29,981 bases of DNA from Streptomyces caelestis (GTDB lineage Bacteria > Actinomycetota > Actinomycetes > Streptomycetales > Streptomycetaceae): contig NZ_LGCN01000243.1 of assembly GCF_001279005.1 (NCBI RefSeq), positions 1-29,981 on the forward strand. Reading direction: 5' to 3'. Both the position numbers and the translations under genes were made by a program. The notes under the pieces were generated by a model. It did not search any database. It was given only the letters and a program-made list of their open reading frames with translations, and was not told the origin of the DNA. Below, piece by piece: positions 21,642 through 29,286 of the stretch (position 1 is its first letter; each line of letters begins with the position of its first letter).

Positions 21642-22502
21642 GGCGCTGTCACGTTGTTGGGCGGGCGGTCTCTGATGGTGCGTCACGGCCTGATGGGGCC
21701 TGGTTCCGGGCTGTGCTCAGGCCGCGGTGGCGAGGCCGGCGACGCCGGTGATCTGCTCCCAGATTGCGAAGCGGACGGTCATCTCGGCTCGGTGGGCAGC
21801 AGCGGTCATCAGATGGCGGCGGGGCCGGAAGTGGGTTGAGATGCCGCTGAACGCGGAAAGGAACCGCTGTGCTCCGCCCACCGAGCGGAAGCCTTTCATC
21901 GCCCGCTCACGTTGCCTGGTGGGCTGGTGGCTGTTCTCCGCCCGGTTGTTCAGGTACTTCGACTGCCGGTGTTCGACGCAGGGCATGACCTCTTGGTGGG
22001 CGGCGCCGTAGGAGCGGAGCTTGTCGGTGACGATCACCCGCGGCACCGCGCCGGTCTTCTTCAGAAGTCTGCGGAAGAAGCGCCTGGCCGCGGCCTTGTC
22101 CCGGCGGTTCTGCACCAGGATGCCCAGGACGCTGCCGTCCTGGTCGACCGCCCGCCACAGGTACTGCAACCGCCCGTTGATCTTGATGAAGACCTCGTCC
22201 AGGTGCCACTTGTCCCCAGGCCGAGGCTGCCGGCGGCGCAGCGCGCCTGCGTAGGCCGACCCGAACTTGGCGCACCAGCGGCGCACCGTCTCGTAGGAGA
22301 CGACAATCCCGCCCTCGAGCATCAGCTCCTCGCCCTCGCGCAACGACAGCGGGAAACGGAAGTACACCCACACACAGTGGGAGATCACCTCGACCGGGTA
22401 CCGGTGCCCCTTGTGCAACAGCGACACGACCCCCACGGACAGCCCCCTCCAGCATGATCAACCAGAAGATCACCCCACCCGGCCAACCAACGTGGCAGCG
22501 CC
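21642..22502 (-). mobile_element. IS6-family element, copy B (complete)
   Basis: The left end GGCGCTGTCACGTTGTTGG and the right end, complement GGCGCTGCCACGTTGGTTGG, are inverted. The element is 861 bases long with an intact transposase. The flanks differ (TTCGAGGG against CAGCCGCC), so there is no 8-base target duplication; the left flank is a recombinase gene and the right flank an IS21 istA gene. This suggests replicative or deletion-type rearrangement after insertion. Confidence 0.8.
21717..22436 (-). CDS. IS6-family transposase (intact)
   Basis: A 239-residue protein: LLHKGHRYPVEVISHCVWVY, FRFPLSLREGEEL, the HTH YETVRRWCAKFG, DDE residues D in KWHLDEVFIKI, D in RVIVTDKLRSYG and E in LNNRAENSHQPT, then RERAMKGFRSVGGAQRFLSA. 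The length matches IS6/IS26-type enzymes, which move by replicative or conservative co-integrate formation. This is the only apparently functional transposase in the window and could act on the related ends at 26037. Confidence 0.9.
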   Translation of the reverse strand: MGVVSLLHKGHRYPVEVISHCVWVYFRFPLSLREGEELMLEGGIVVSYETVRRWCAKFGSAYAGALRRRQPRPGDKWHLDEVFIKINGRLQYLWRAVDQDGSVLGILVQNRRDKAAARRFFRRLLKKTGAVPRVIVTDKLRSYGAAHQEVMPCVEHRQSKYLNNRAENSHQPTRQRERAMKGFRSVGGAQRFLSAFSGISTHFRPRRHLMTAAAHRAEMTVRFAIWEQITGVAGLATAA

Positions 22503-22578
22503 CAGCCGCCGAATGCGCACACGCGGTGGCGTCGAGAGCCTCGAAGATTTCCATGATCTCCCTGTCAGACTTCTTCAC
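22503..22578 (-). pseudogene. IS21-type IstA transposase, first 25 codons
   Basis: GTG at 22578, preceded by GGAGGG, gives VKKSDREIMEIFEALDATAC AHSAA; the motif VKKSDREIMEI with CAHSAA is typical of Streptomyces IstA N-termini. The reading is cut at 22502 by the IS6-type right end. Confidence 0.7.
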
Positions 22579-22686
22579 GATCCCTCCGGAATGAGTTGGT
22601 TCGCTGCCAGGCAGTACCGAGCCAACCCCCGGAGGGATCACCTGTTCGGAATCGACACGAATGGGTTCATGGAAAGGTAGATCAAC

Positions 22687-22740
22687 TGTCCGCAGAGCAG
22701 GATCTGACTTGTCCGCCTAAAAGGATCTTGCGCTGTCCGC
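22687..22740. repeat. IS21-type terminal multiple repeats
   Basis: TGTCCGC occurs at 22687, 22710 and 22734 (steps of 23 and 24). The first two copies are also followed by an AGGATCT block. IS21 elements carry such repeated transposase-binding sites at their ends, and this lies about 110 bases outside the IstA start, as expected. Confidence 0.65.
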
Positions 22741-22839
22741 TCTCAAAACCTTCGGAAAAGCTGGAATCCGCCTGGAACCACAGGTCGGGGGCGCCCAAAG
22801 TGTGTGGCGTAGAGTCGGTCGGGTGTCGCAGGGGGTGTG

Positions 22840-25800
22840 ATGGCCACGCGCTTCGAGATCCTAGGAACCATCGAGGTACGGCGGGACGGGTCCCCGGTCG
22901 ACGTGGGGCACGCGATGCAGCGGCGAGTGCTCGCCGCGCTGCTCGTCGACGCGGACCGGCCGGTGTCAGGCGACGCTCTGGTGGACCGGGTGTGGGGGAA
23001 CACCGAGACGGCGAACGGCCGCCGGACGCTGTACGGATACCTCTCCCGGCTGCGCCACGTACTCGCTGCCGACGGCACGGCCATCACACGGGAACGGGGC
23101 GGCGGCTACCGACTGGCGGTCGAACCCTCGGCGGTGGACGCACACCGCTTCCGCGAATTGTCGGCCAAGGCCCGACAGGCGAGCAGCGACGGGCAAGCGG
23201 AGGCCCTGTGGAGGGAAGCCCTGGCACTGTGGCGGGGCAGCGCGTTCACCGGTGTGGACACCCCGTGGTTCAACGCGCAACGCCACCTCCTCGACGGCGA
23301 GCGACTGGCCGCCCAGCTGGAGCTTGCCGACGTGCGGCTGCGCCTGGCGCAACACGACACCATGGTGAGCGAATTGACCGCCCGGGCCGAGGCGTATCCG
23401 CTCGACGAACGCGCGATCGGACAACTGATCCTGGCCCTGTACCGGTGCGAACGGCAGGCCGAAGCCCTGGAGGTGTACCAGCGTGCCCGGCGGCGACTCG
23501 CCGACGAACTGGGCGTCGACCCCGGCACGGCGCTGCGGCGGCTGTACGAACAAATCCTCACCGCCGACCCACAGCTCACCGCGCCCCCCTCCGCCGCCCC
23601 ACCCGCCACTACGAAACCCGCCACCGCCACGAAACCGGCCACCAAAAGCGGCACGGTCGCGAACGCCGGCCCGCACATGGCACGCCAGCTCGCCCCCCGG
23701 CTCCTCCCGGCGGACCTGTCACTCTTCGTCGGCCGGAACGCCGAGACGGATGAAGCGCGCCGACTGCTCGGCGAAGAACGGCTCGGCCCGGTGACACTGC
23801 TGGTCACCGGCCCTGCCGGAGTGGGCAAGACCGCCTTCGCCGTACGTACCGGGCACCTGCTCGCCTCTCGCTTCCCCGATGGCCAGCTCCACGCGGACCT
23901 GCGGGGCTTCGGCGACGATCCGGCCGAGCCGTTCACGGTCCTCGGCACCTTCCTCCGCGCACTCGGCATCCCCGGCGGCACCGTCCCCGCTGAGCTGACC
24001 GGCCGCGTCCACCTCTACCGCACCCTGCTGGCGGGACGGCAGACGCTCGTCGTCCTGGACAACGCCGCCAGCGCCCACCAGGTGAGCGACCTCCTGCCCA
24101 GCGGCGTACGCTGCGCCACTATCGTCACCAGCCGGACGACCATGGCGGAACTGAACGGCCGCCGACTCCCCCTGGACGTACTGGACCCCACGACGGGACT
24201 CGACCTGCTGCGCGAGATGCTGGGCCGGGACCGGACCGACGCCGACTCCGGTTCCGCCCGCTCCATCGTGGAAACCTGCGGTGGCCTTCCCCTGGCGGTA
24301 TGGGTCGCCGGTGCGCGGCTGGCCGCCCGGCCGCACTGGCCCCTGGCCAAGATGGCACGCGCCCTCGCCGACGAGCAGCGCAAGCTCGACGAGCTGGCCG
24401 TCGGCCACATCGCCGTACGGGCCAGTCTCCAACTGACCTACCAGCAGATGTCCGCGGCCACCCAGCACGCCCTGTGTCTGATCACCCATCTGCCCGGACC
24501 GAGCTTCGCCGCCTGGGCCCTGGCCGCGCTACTGGACACCGACCTGCCCGAGGCAGAGGCAGTCCTCGACGACCTGGTCGAAGTACACCTGGTGCAGACC
24601 AGTTCGATGAACGCAACCAGAATCCGATACCAACTTCACGACCTGGTACGGCTGTTCGCCAGGGAACGCGCGGAGAAGGACACCCCCGAGCGGGAGCGCA
24701 CGGCCGCCCTCACCCGATTGCTCGGGGCAAGCCTGCACCTCGCCGACCTCGCCGCGGACACCCTCAGCGTCGACTTCCAGGGCATCTCGCAGCTGGACCT
24801 GGCCTCATGGCAGCCGACCCCCGCCGAGGCCGATCAGTTGCTCGCCGACCCGCTCGCCTGGTTCAACGACGAACGCCAGTTCCTCATTGCCGTGGCGGAA
24901 CAGGCCCTGGACCGAAGAGAGGGTGTCGCACCCGCCGCCGGACTGGCCACCGCCCTCACGACCCTCTTCCAGGTCGGCAGTCACTTCGACGACTGGGAGA
25001 GGCTCCAGAACCGGGCGCTCAAAGCGGCCCTCAGCAGCGGCGACCGGCACAGCGCCGCGAAAATCCACCGCTGCCTCGGCGAACTCACCACCATCCTCGA
25101 CCGCTACCCGGAAGCACTCGACCACTTCGAGCAGGCCCTGCTGCTCACCGAGGGCGAGGGGCCCACATACCGGGCCAGCGCCACGGCCGGGCTCGCCTAT
25201 GTGCACCGGCTCCTGGGCCAGTACTCCTCCGCCGTGCTCCACTTCGAAGAGGCCGCCGAGCTCGCCGAATCGGCGGGCAACGTCAACTGTTTCGTCTACG
25301 CGACCAACGGCCTCGGCGTCATCGACCTCGAGCAGGGCCGTGTCGAAGCCGCCATCGCGCGGTTCACCAAGTGCCTGCGCGTCAGCCGGGCCGCGGGCTA
25401 CCGGCCGGGAGAGGCCCAGGCCCTGCGCTGCCTGGGCCAGAGCCATCGCGCACTCGGCGACCACCCGGCCGCCGCCGACGCCTACCGGCAAGCCGCCGAG
25501 ATCAGCGAGGACCTCGGCGACCGCCTCAGCGCCACACACGCCACCTGTTGGCTCGGGGACGTCCTGGTCCGCCAGGGCGAGCACCGAGAAGGACGCCGCC
25601 TGCTGGCCCGGACCCTGTGGACATATCGGGAATTCGGCAATCTCTGGGGCGAAGCGGCGACCCTGTACGCGCTCGCCGAGGCACAACTCGCGGTGGGCCG
25701 TCCGGGACCGGCCCGCAGGCGCGCCGAAGCCGCCGTCCGGCTTTGGAGACAGATCGGTTCCAGCAGGTGGCTGGCCGTCGGCCTGGACGCCCTCGCCGAA

Positions 25801-25875
25801 GCACACACCCTGTCCGGTGACCACACGGCCGCGGCTCGTTCCCGCGAGGAGGCCGAAGAGATACGTAAGCCTTGA
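22840..25875 (+). CDS. AfsR-type SARP regulator (SARP-BTAD, NB-ARC, TPR)
   Basis: A 1011-residue protein, no frameshift. Residues 1-95 form an OmpR-like winged helix (EILGTIEVRRDGSPVDVG, TANGRRTLYGYLSRLRHVLA). Residues 95-245 are the BTAD domain, ending ELGVDPGTALRRLYEQIL. A Pro/Thr/Lys-rich linker follows. The NB-ARC ATPase has a P-loop VTGPAGVGKTAF near 322-333, a Walker B-like LVVLDNAAS near 405 and GLPLAVWVAG near 482. TPR-like helices (YPEALDHFEQALLLTEG, AAIARFTKCLRVSRA, HPAAADAYRQAAEI) fill 720-1000. SARPs activate antibiotic clusters by binding direct repeats near -35. ATG at 22840 has AGGGGG four bases upstream. No biosynthetic genes adjoin; IS6-type ends flank it on both sides. Confidence 0.93.
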   Translation: MATRFEILGTIEVRRDGSPVDVGHAMQRRVLAALLVDADRPVSGDALVDRVWGNTETANGRRTLYGYLSRLRHVLAADGTAITRERGGGYRLAVEPSAVDAHRFRELSAKARQASSDGQAEALWREALALWRGSAFTGVDTPWFNAQRHLLDGERLAAQLELADVRLRLAQHDTMVSELTARAEAYPLDERAIGQLILALYRCERQAEALEVYQRARRRLADELGVDPGTALRRLYEQILTADPQLTAPPSAAPPATTKPATATKPATKSGTVANAGPHMARQLAPRLLPADLSLFVGRNAETDEARRLLGEERLGPVTLLVTGPAGVGKTAFAVRTGHLLASRFPDGQLHADLRGFGDDPAEPFTVLGTFLRALGIPGGTVPAELTGRVHLYRTLLAGRQTLVVLDNAASAHQVSDLLPSGVRCATIVTSRTTMAELNGRRLPLDVLDPTTGLDLLREMLGRDRTDADSGSARSIVETCGGLPLAVWVAGARLAARPHWPLAKMARALADEQRKLDELAVGHIAVRASLQLTYQQMSAATQHALCLITHLPGPSFAAWALAALLDTDLPEAEAVLDDLVEVHLVQTSSMNATRIRYQLHDLVRLFARERAEKDTPERERTAALTRLLGASLHLADLAADTLSVDFQGISQLDLASWQPTPAEADQLLADPLAWFNDERQFLIAVAEQALDRREGVAPAAGLATALTTLFQVGSHFDDWERLQNRALKAALSSGDRHSAAKIHRCLGELTTILDRYPEALDHFEQALLLTEGEGPTYRASATAGLAYVHRLLGQYSSAVLHFEEAAELAESAGNVNCFVYATNGLGVIDLEQGRVEAAIARFTKCLRVSRAAGYRPGEAQALRCLGQSHRALGDHPAAADAYRQAAEISEDLGDRLSATHATCWLGDVLVRQGEHREGRRLLARTLWTYREFGNLWGEAATLYALAEAQLAVGRPGPARRRAEAAVRLWRQIGSSRWLAVGLDALAEAHTLSGDHTAAARSREEAEEIRKP

Positions 25876-26036
25876 GGCGGATGCGCCCCGCCTCGACGTA
25901 AAAAGGGATCGTGCCCCGGTACGGAGCACTGCCACGCTCAACCCGTCGATGAAACGAGCACCTCGAACGCACCCACCCCTTTGATCCCCCAACGACCAGT
26001 CCTGCGACGGACGAACCTGCGAGCAGGACATCAATG

Positions 26037-26157
26037 GGCGCTGTCACGTTGGTTGGCCGGGTGGGGTGATCTTCTGGTTGATCATGCTGGAGGGGGCTGT
26101 CCGTAGAGGTCGTGCCGCTGTTGCACAAGGGGCACCGGTACCCGATCGAGGTGATCT
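26037..26157 (+). mobile_element. IS6-family element, copy C (5' fragment)
   Basis: GGCGCTGTCACGTTGGTTGG opens a segment that differs from the corresponding 5' end of copy B at about five of 121 positions. The transposase start LLHKGHRYPIEVI is readable and then stops abruptly at 26156-26157, where the CD-NTase-like gene begins on the other strand. The rest of the element is gone. Confidence 0.8.
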
Positions 26158-26509
26158 TCGGGCCGCGCTTGGAGGTGCCGCAGCGGGCCTTCGGGCACAC
26201 CTTGCGCACCGCGGGGCCGAGCAGCGCGCACAGCTCGCCGGTGATCGCGGTCGGCGTCTCGCCGCCACCGTCCGGTCCGAGCCGCGGATACACGCGCCGG
26301 TCCAGGACGACTCCGCCGTCACCGTCGCCGACGGGGTGGATGAAGGTGTGCTGGGGCAGCGAACCACTGCGGTAGGTCCGCAGCGCGCCTGTGAAGCCGA
26401 TCGCGCTCGAGCAGACCAGGTCCAGCCGCGCACGTGCCTGCGCCAGCGGCTCAGGGTGGGCGTCGATCTGGCCGCGGATGTCATTGAGGATGTCCTCGGT
26501 GTATCCCAT
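26155..26509 (-). pseudogene. CD-NTase-like nucleotidyltransferase, truncated by IS6-type element
   Basis: ATG at 26509 gives MGYTEDILNDIRGQIDAHPE, LAQARARLDLVCSSAIGFTG, ALRTYRSGSLPQHTFIHPVG, DGDGGVVLDRRVYPRLGPDG and KARCGTSKRGPKI. The GS followed 11 residues later by DGD fits the nucleotidyltransferase signature GSx9-13DxD, as in CBASS-type cGAS/DncV-like enzymes. The third catalytic Asp and the C-terminal half are absent because the frame enters the IS6 fragment. The open frame extends upstream to GTG at 26596 behind GAGGAGG, an alternative start. The family assignment is motif-based only. Confidence 0.6.
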
Positions 26510-26657
26510 GAAGATGTGTCCGTTCAGGTGAGGGGCGACGAGCGCCGTACAGCGCCAGGGGCCTTCCCCGGGCGGAGCCGTCACTCGGTGGCTCACCCTC
26601 CTCTGACGTCACACCGTCGGGATCGTCCGGGCGGCCCTCACTCTCGCTGCGATCAGG

Positions 26658-26939
26658 TCAGGAACAGTCGCGGCAGACCGTGCTCGCACCCTTGAACCGG
26701 GACGGGGCCAGGACCATGAAGCACTCCCTGCAGGGACGGTCGCTCCGCCTCCTGGCGACCGTGCAGCCACAGTGCCCCTGCCCGCACGAAGGCTCCCCGC
26801 ACGTCTCGCACTCCCACCAGGAACCGAACGGAGCCAGAACGGGAAAGCGCTGTGCTTCCTGCCGCACCAGCTTGCCGGTCAGAGTCAGACACGCGGGGCC
26901 GAAGCACCCGAGTTCGTGCAGTTCGTCGAATACGGAAAT
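26658..26939 (-). CDS. Cys-rich zinc-ribbon-like small protein
   Basis: A 93-residue reading SVFDELHELGCFGPACLTLT, GKLVRQEAQRFPVLAPFGSW, WECETCGEPSCGQGHCGCTV, RPCRECFMVLAPSRFKGAST, VCRDCS. Twelve Cys, several as CxxC pairs, suggest two or more zinc sites. A fine ribosome site GAGGAGGGA lies seven bases upstream of ATT at 26939-26937, exactly where a start should be; the first ordinary start in frame is GTG at 26867, which would lose the first 24 residues. It stands ahead of the CD-NTase-like gene on the same strand and may share its operon. The function is unknown. Confidence 0.55.
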   Translation of the reverse strand: MSVFDELHELGCFGPACLTLTGKLVRQEAQRFPVLAPFGSWWECETCGEPSCGQGHCGCTVARRRSDRPCRECFMVLAPSRFKGASTVCRDCS

Positions 26940-26953
26940 AGCTGGTCCCTCCT

Positions 26954-26978
26954 CTTGACGGGCAAACCGTACGTCAAG
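26954..26978. promoter_or_regulatory. Operator-like palindrome upstream of zinc-ribbon gene
   Basis: CTTGACG (26954-26960), 11 bases, CGTCAAG (26972-26978) is a perfect inverted repeat next to the ribosome site, and GGAGCGCTCC (26978-26987) is a second palindrome directly outside. TTGACG on the minus strand may also be a -35 element. Confidence 0.5.
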
Positions 26979-27114
26979 GAGCGCTCCCGGAACAGGAAGT
27001 TACGGATTCCCTCTCGTCCGTCCATCCCACGCTTGAACCTGAGCGAAGGCACGGATGCCCGCAGCCCCTCTCGGCCGGGTTGATGCACCGGAGGGGGGAC
27101 TGATGCCGACGAGC

Positions 27115-27145
27115 AGAAAGGGGAGGCCACCGGCCTCCCCTTTCT
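27115..27145. terminator. Strong bidirectional terminator
   Basis: AGAAAGGGGAGGCC, ACC, GGCCTCCCCTTTCT: 14 perfect base pairs around a 3-base loop with A/T-rich stem ends. It lies between the zinc-ribbon promoter region and the ISAs1-type element. Confidence 0.75.
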
Positions 27146-27163
27146 CGCTGGCGGGGCGTGCGC

Positions 27164-28381
27164 CAGGGTCTTTGAGAAGTGATCTTGTGTCCGGGTTCGC
27201 CAGGTCAGTCCGAGGGCGGTGGGGGGCCGCTGGTGGTCACGGGCGGTGCGGCGGAGGGCGGCGGCGATGTTGGTGTGGGCGTCCTGGCGGTGGATGCCGA
27301 TGGCGAGGTTGCGCAGGCCGGCCATGACGTGGGGCAGGTTGCGGGTGCGGATCTTGGAAGCGTCCTCGTGAAAGGTGCGGTCCCGGACGTGGTGGAGCTG
27401 GTTCTCGATGCGCCAGTGGCCGCGGATCCAGGCCGTGAGTTCGCTGCCACTGGCCGCGCCGGGCGGCAGGCTCGTGACCAGGTGGATCCGCTCGATCGTC
27501 AGCTTGCCCGTGCCCAGATCGCGTCTTCAGCGCACGGCTTGGAGGGGCTGACGGGCGTGCGGGTAGTCGATGTGGGCGAAGGCGGCGGTCTTCAGACGGC
27601 GGATCTCGTCGCGGTGGTGGGCCCGGGTGCGCTCGATGTGGTCCAGGCGGATGTCGCGCCAGGGAAGGCGGTGGAGGCGCTCAGGGAGTCCGGGATGGTT
27701 CCGCTTGACGACGGCCAGGTAGTGAGCCCCGCGTTCGTGCAGGTAGGCGGCGTGGTCGTGCTGGGTGTGCAGGGCGTCGGCGGTGATGACGGCGCCGGTC
27801 AGGTCGATGTCATTCAGGAGCGGGGCGAAGGCCGGGATCTCGTTGCTCTTGCCGTCGATCTGCCGCTGGGCGAGGACCTGGCCGTTGTGGGTCATGGCGG
27901 CGATCAGGGCCGTGGCCGTCCGGCCGGCGGTGCGGGAGCCGCGGAGTGTCTTGCTGTCGACGGCGATGACCTTCCGTCCCGGTGCCGGGGCCTTGCGTTC
28001 CTGGAGGAAGCGTCCGATGGCGCGGTCAAGGGCGTCACCGTCGGCGGCGGCCAGGACGAGGCGGACGGTCGTGGCATGGGGCGGGCGGAACAGTCCCGTC
28101 AGCGGGTCGGGCCGGAACCCGAGCAGGGCCAGGACGCGTTGCGGCGCGTCGGCGACCCACTCACCGATCGCCGTGATCGAGGCGGCGCCGGCCAGAACGG
28201 CGGCAGCCGCAGCGGTGAGCAGGGCCGTCCACGGATACCGGATGCCGCGACGGGCCCGTGGATCAGGCACCGTGGCCAGATACTTCCGCAGGTCAGCGGC
28301 TGCCTCCAGCGGGGCTGGGCCGGAGGCGCCCTCCAATTGCCGAAGGCATGAGGGCATGCAGGAAGATGGGTGCGCAGGCAT
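27164..28381 (-). pseudogene. ISAs1-family transposase with in-frame stop
   Basis: The first part reads LRKYLATVPDPRARRGIRYP, WTALLTAAAAAVLAGAASIT, AIGEWVADAP, GRKVIAVDSKTLRGSRTAGR and HTQHDHAAYLHERGAHYLAV with VKRNHPGL, the DDE_Tnp_ISAs1 layout. TGA at 27527-27529 follows QAVR. The same frame continues RRDLGTGKLTIERIHLVTSL, GHWRIENQLHHVRDRTFHED and NLPHVMAGLRNLAIGIHRQD to the element end at DHFSKTL. The stop probably replaces a Trp codon. There is no stop inside the right end; the reading passes into flanking DNA. Confidence 0.85.
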
Positions 28382-28537
28382 GGACTCGCTCGGTGCTCAT
28401 ACGGACTAGACACCCACATGATCACCAGCGGCCATGCCTGTTCTGCGTCCAGGGCGGACGTCGACAGAAGTCGACAAGCCACCACAACCGGCACTCAGCA
28501 GGCGAACCGCCCACCTCGGCACTTTTTGAAGACCCTG
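27164..28537 (-). mobile_element. ISAs1-type element
   Basis: The left end CAGGGTCTTTGAGAAGTG (27164-27181) and the complement of the right end CAGGGTCTTCAAAAAGTG (28537-28520) agree at all but three of 18 positions. The 1374-base interior holds one transposase gene. No clear target duplication was seen. Confidence 0.8.
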
Positions 28538-28590
28538 CCTGCCGGGTCGTGTCGGCGGTTGGGTGCGAACAGCAACTTTGTTCAAGAAGC

Positions 28591-28643
28591 AGCGCCGGGT
28601 ATGCGGCCCGAAGAAGGGAGTGTCTTGTCGCATACTCGGCGCT
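28591..28643 (-). terminator. Hairpin after SnoaL-like gene
   Basis: AGCGCCGGGTATGCG (28591-28605) and CGCATACTCGGCGCT (28629-28643) pair at 14 of 15 positions. The stem begins 12 bases beyond the SnoaL-like stop at 28655. Confidence 0.65.
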
Positions 28644-28654
28644 GACCGGCAGAG

Positions 28655-29125
28655 TTACGCCGTCGTGGCTGCTGTCTCGGTGGCTTCGACTGCGGACTTG
28701 AAGTCGGGGTGGACCCCGATTTGATCAAGCCACACGCTCATCGAGTTGTAGCAATTGAACCTTTCGATCTTTCCGTCACGGAGGTACCAGAGGTCCGCCG
28801 CCGGCACGTCGATCCGGTTCCCGGTCGGTGGGATCTCGCCGACCGGAGTCGGAAACCCTCCGAGATGCGTGCCCTGGATTCGCAACTCGACGGCGACGAC
28901 ATCACCGAACGCATGTACCTCGAGCAGTTCACGGTGTACATCGGGGAACGAGCGGGCGAGGCCCGCGACCACCTGAGGAATCTGCTTTTCGCGGAAACTC
29001 TGCGAGGTCGACATGTCGTTGAACGACCCGTCCTCGGTGAACAAGGCCAGGAAACCGTCACCGTCGAGAACGTTCCCTTCCGCGAGCCGGTAAGCCTCGC
29101 GAATGGTCTTTTCGTTACTTTCCAT
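28655..29125 (-). CDS. SnoaL-like ester cyclase/NTF2-fold protein
   Basis: A 156-residue protein: MESNEKTIREAYRLAEGNVL, DGDGFLALFTEDGSFNDMST, IPQVVAGLARSFPDVHRELL, EVHAFGDVVAVELRIQGTHL, PTGNRIDVPAADLWYLRDGK and IERFNCYNSMSVWLDQIG. The run from a catalytic-pocket Asp/His set to PTGxxIDxPxADLWxxRDGKI is characteristic of SnoaL-like proteins. The exact substrate is unknown. ATG at 29125 has AAAGGAG seven to 13 bases upstream. It is divergent from an Rrf2 regulator across three tandem operator copies, so Rrf2-type control is very likely. Confidence 0.88.
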   Translation of the reverse strand: MESNEKTIREAYRLAEGNVLDGDGFLALFTEDGSFNDMSTSQSFREKQIPQVVAGLARSFPDVHRELLEVHAFGDVVAVELRIQGTHLGGFPTPVGEIPPTGNRIDVPAADLWYLRDGKIERFNCYNSMSVWLDQIGVHPDFKSAVEATETAATTA

Positions 29126-29193
29126 TCCTGTTCTCCTTTGAATTCGCAACACGCTCACGGTCCGCGCTTGTCTTTGATTGACCCTTCCCGGCT

Positions 29194-29273
29194 GTCGTAA
29201 CTGTAATCGTTACAGCGGATTGTCGCAACCTTCACCGTTACGACTGCGCTGTCGTAACATGGAGCGTTGCGAC
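29194..29273. promoter_or_regulatory. Three tandem palindromic operators between SnoaL-like and Rrf2 genes
   Basis: GTCGTAAC-N7-GTTACAGC (29194-29216), GTCGCAAC-N7-GTTACGAC (29222-29244) and GTCGTAAC-N7-GTTGCGAC (29251-29273) are three copies of one 23-base palindrome at steps of 28 and 29 bases. The last copy ends 13 bases before the Rrf2 start. The consensus is GTCGYAAC-N7-GTTRCGAC. Confidence 0.85.
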
Positions 29274-29286
29274 CCGAGGAGGGATC

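Noticed and set aside
24805..26034. Long minus-strand frame over the SARP C-terminus
   Set aside because: It lies antisense to the TPR region and has repetitive Gly/Val/Glu composition; a shadow.
27179..28351. 390-codon plus-strand frame over the ISAs1-type gene
   Set aside because: It is antisense to a clear ISAs1 transposase; a shadow despite its length.
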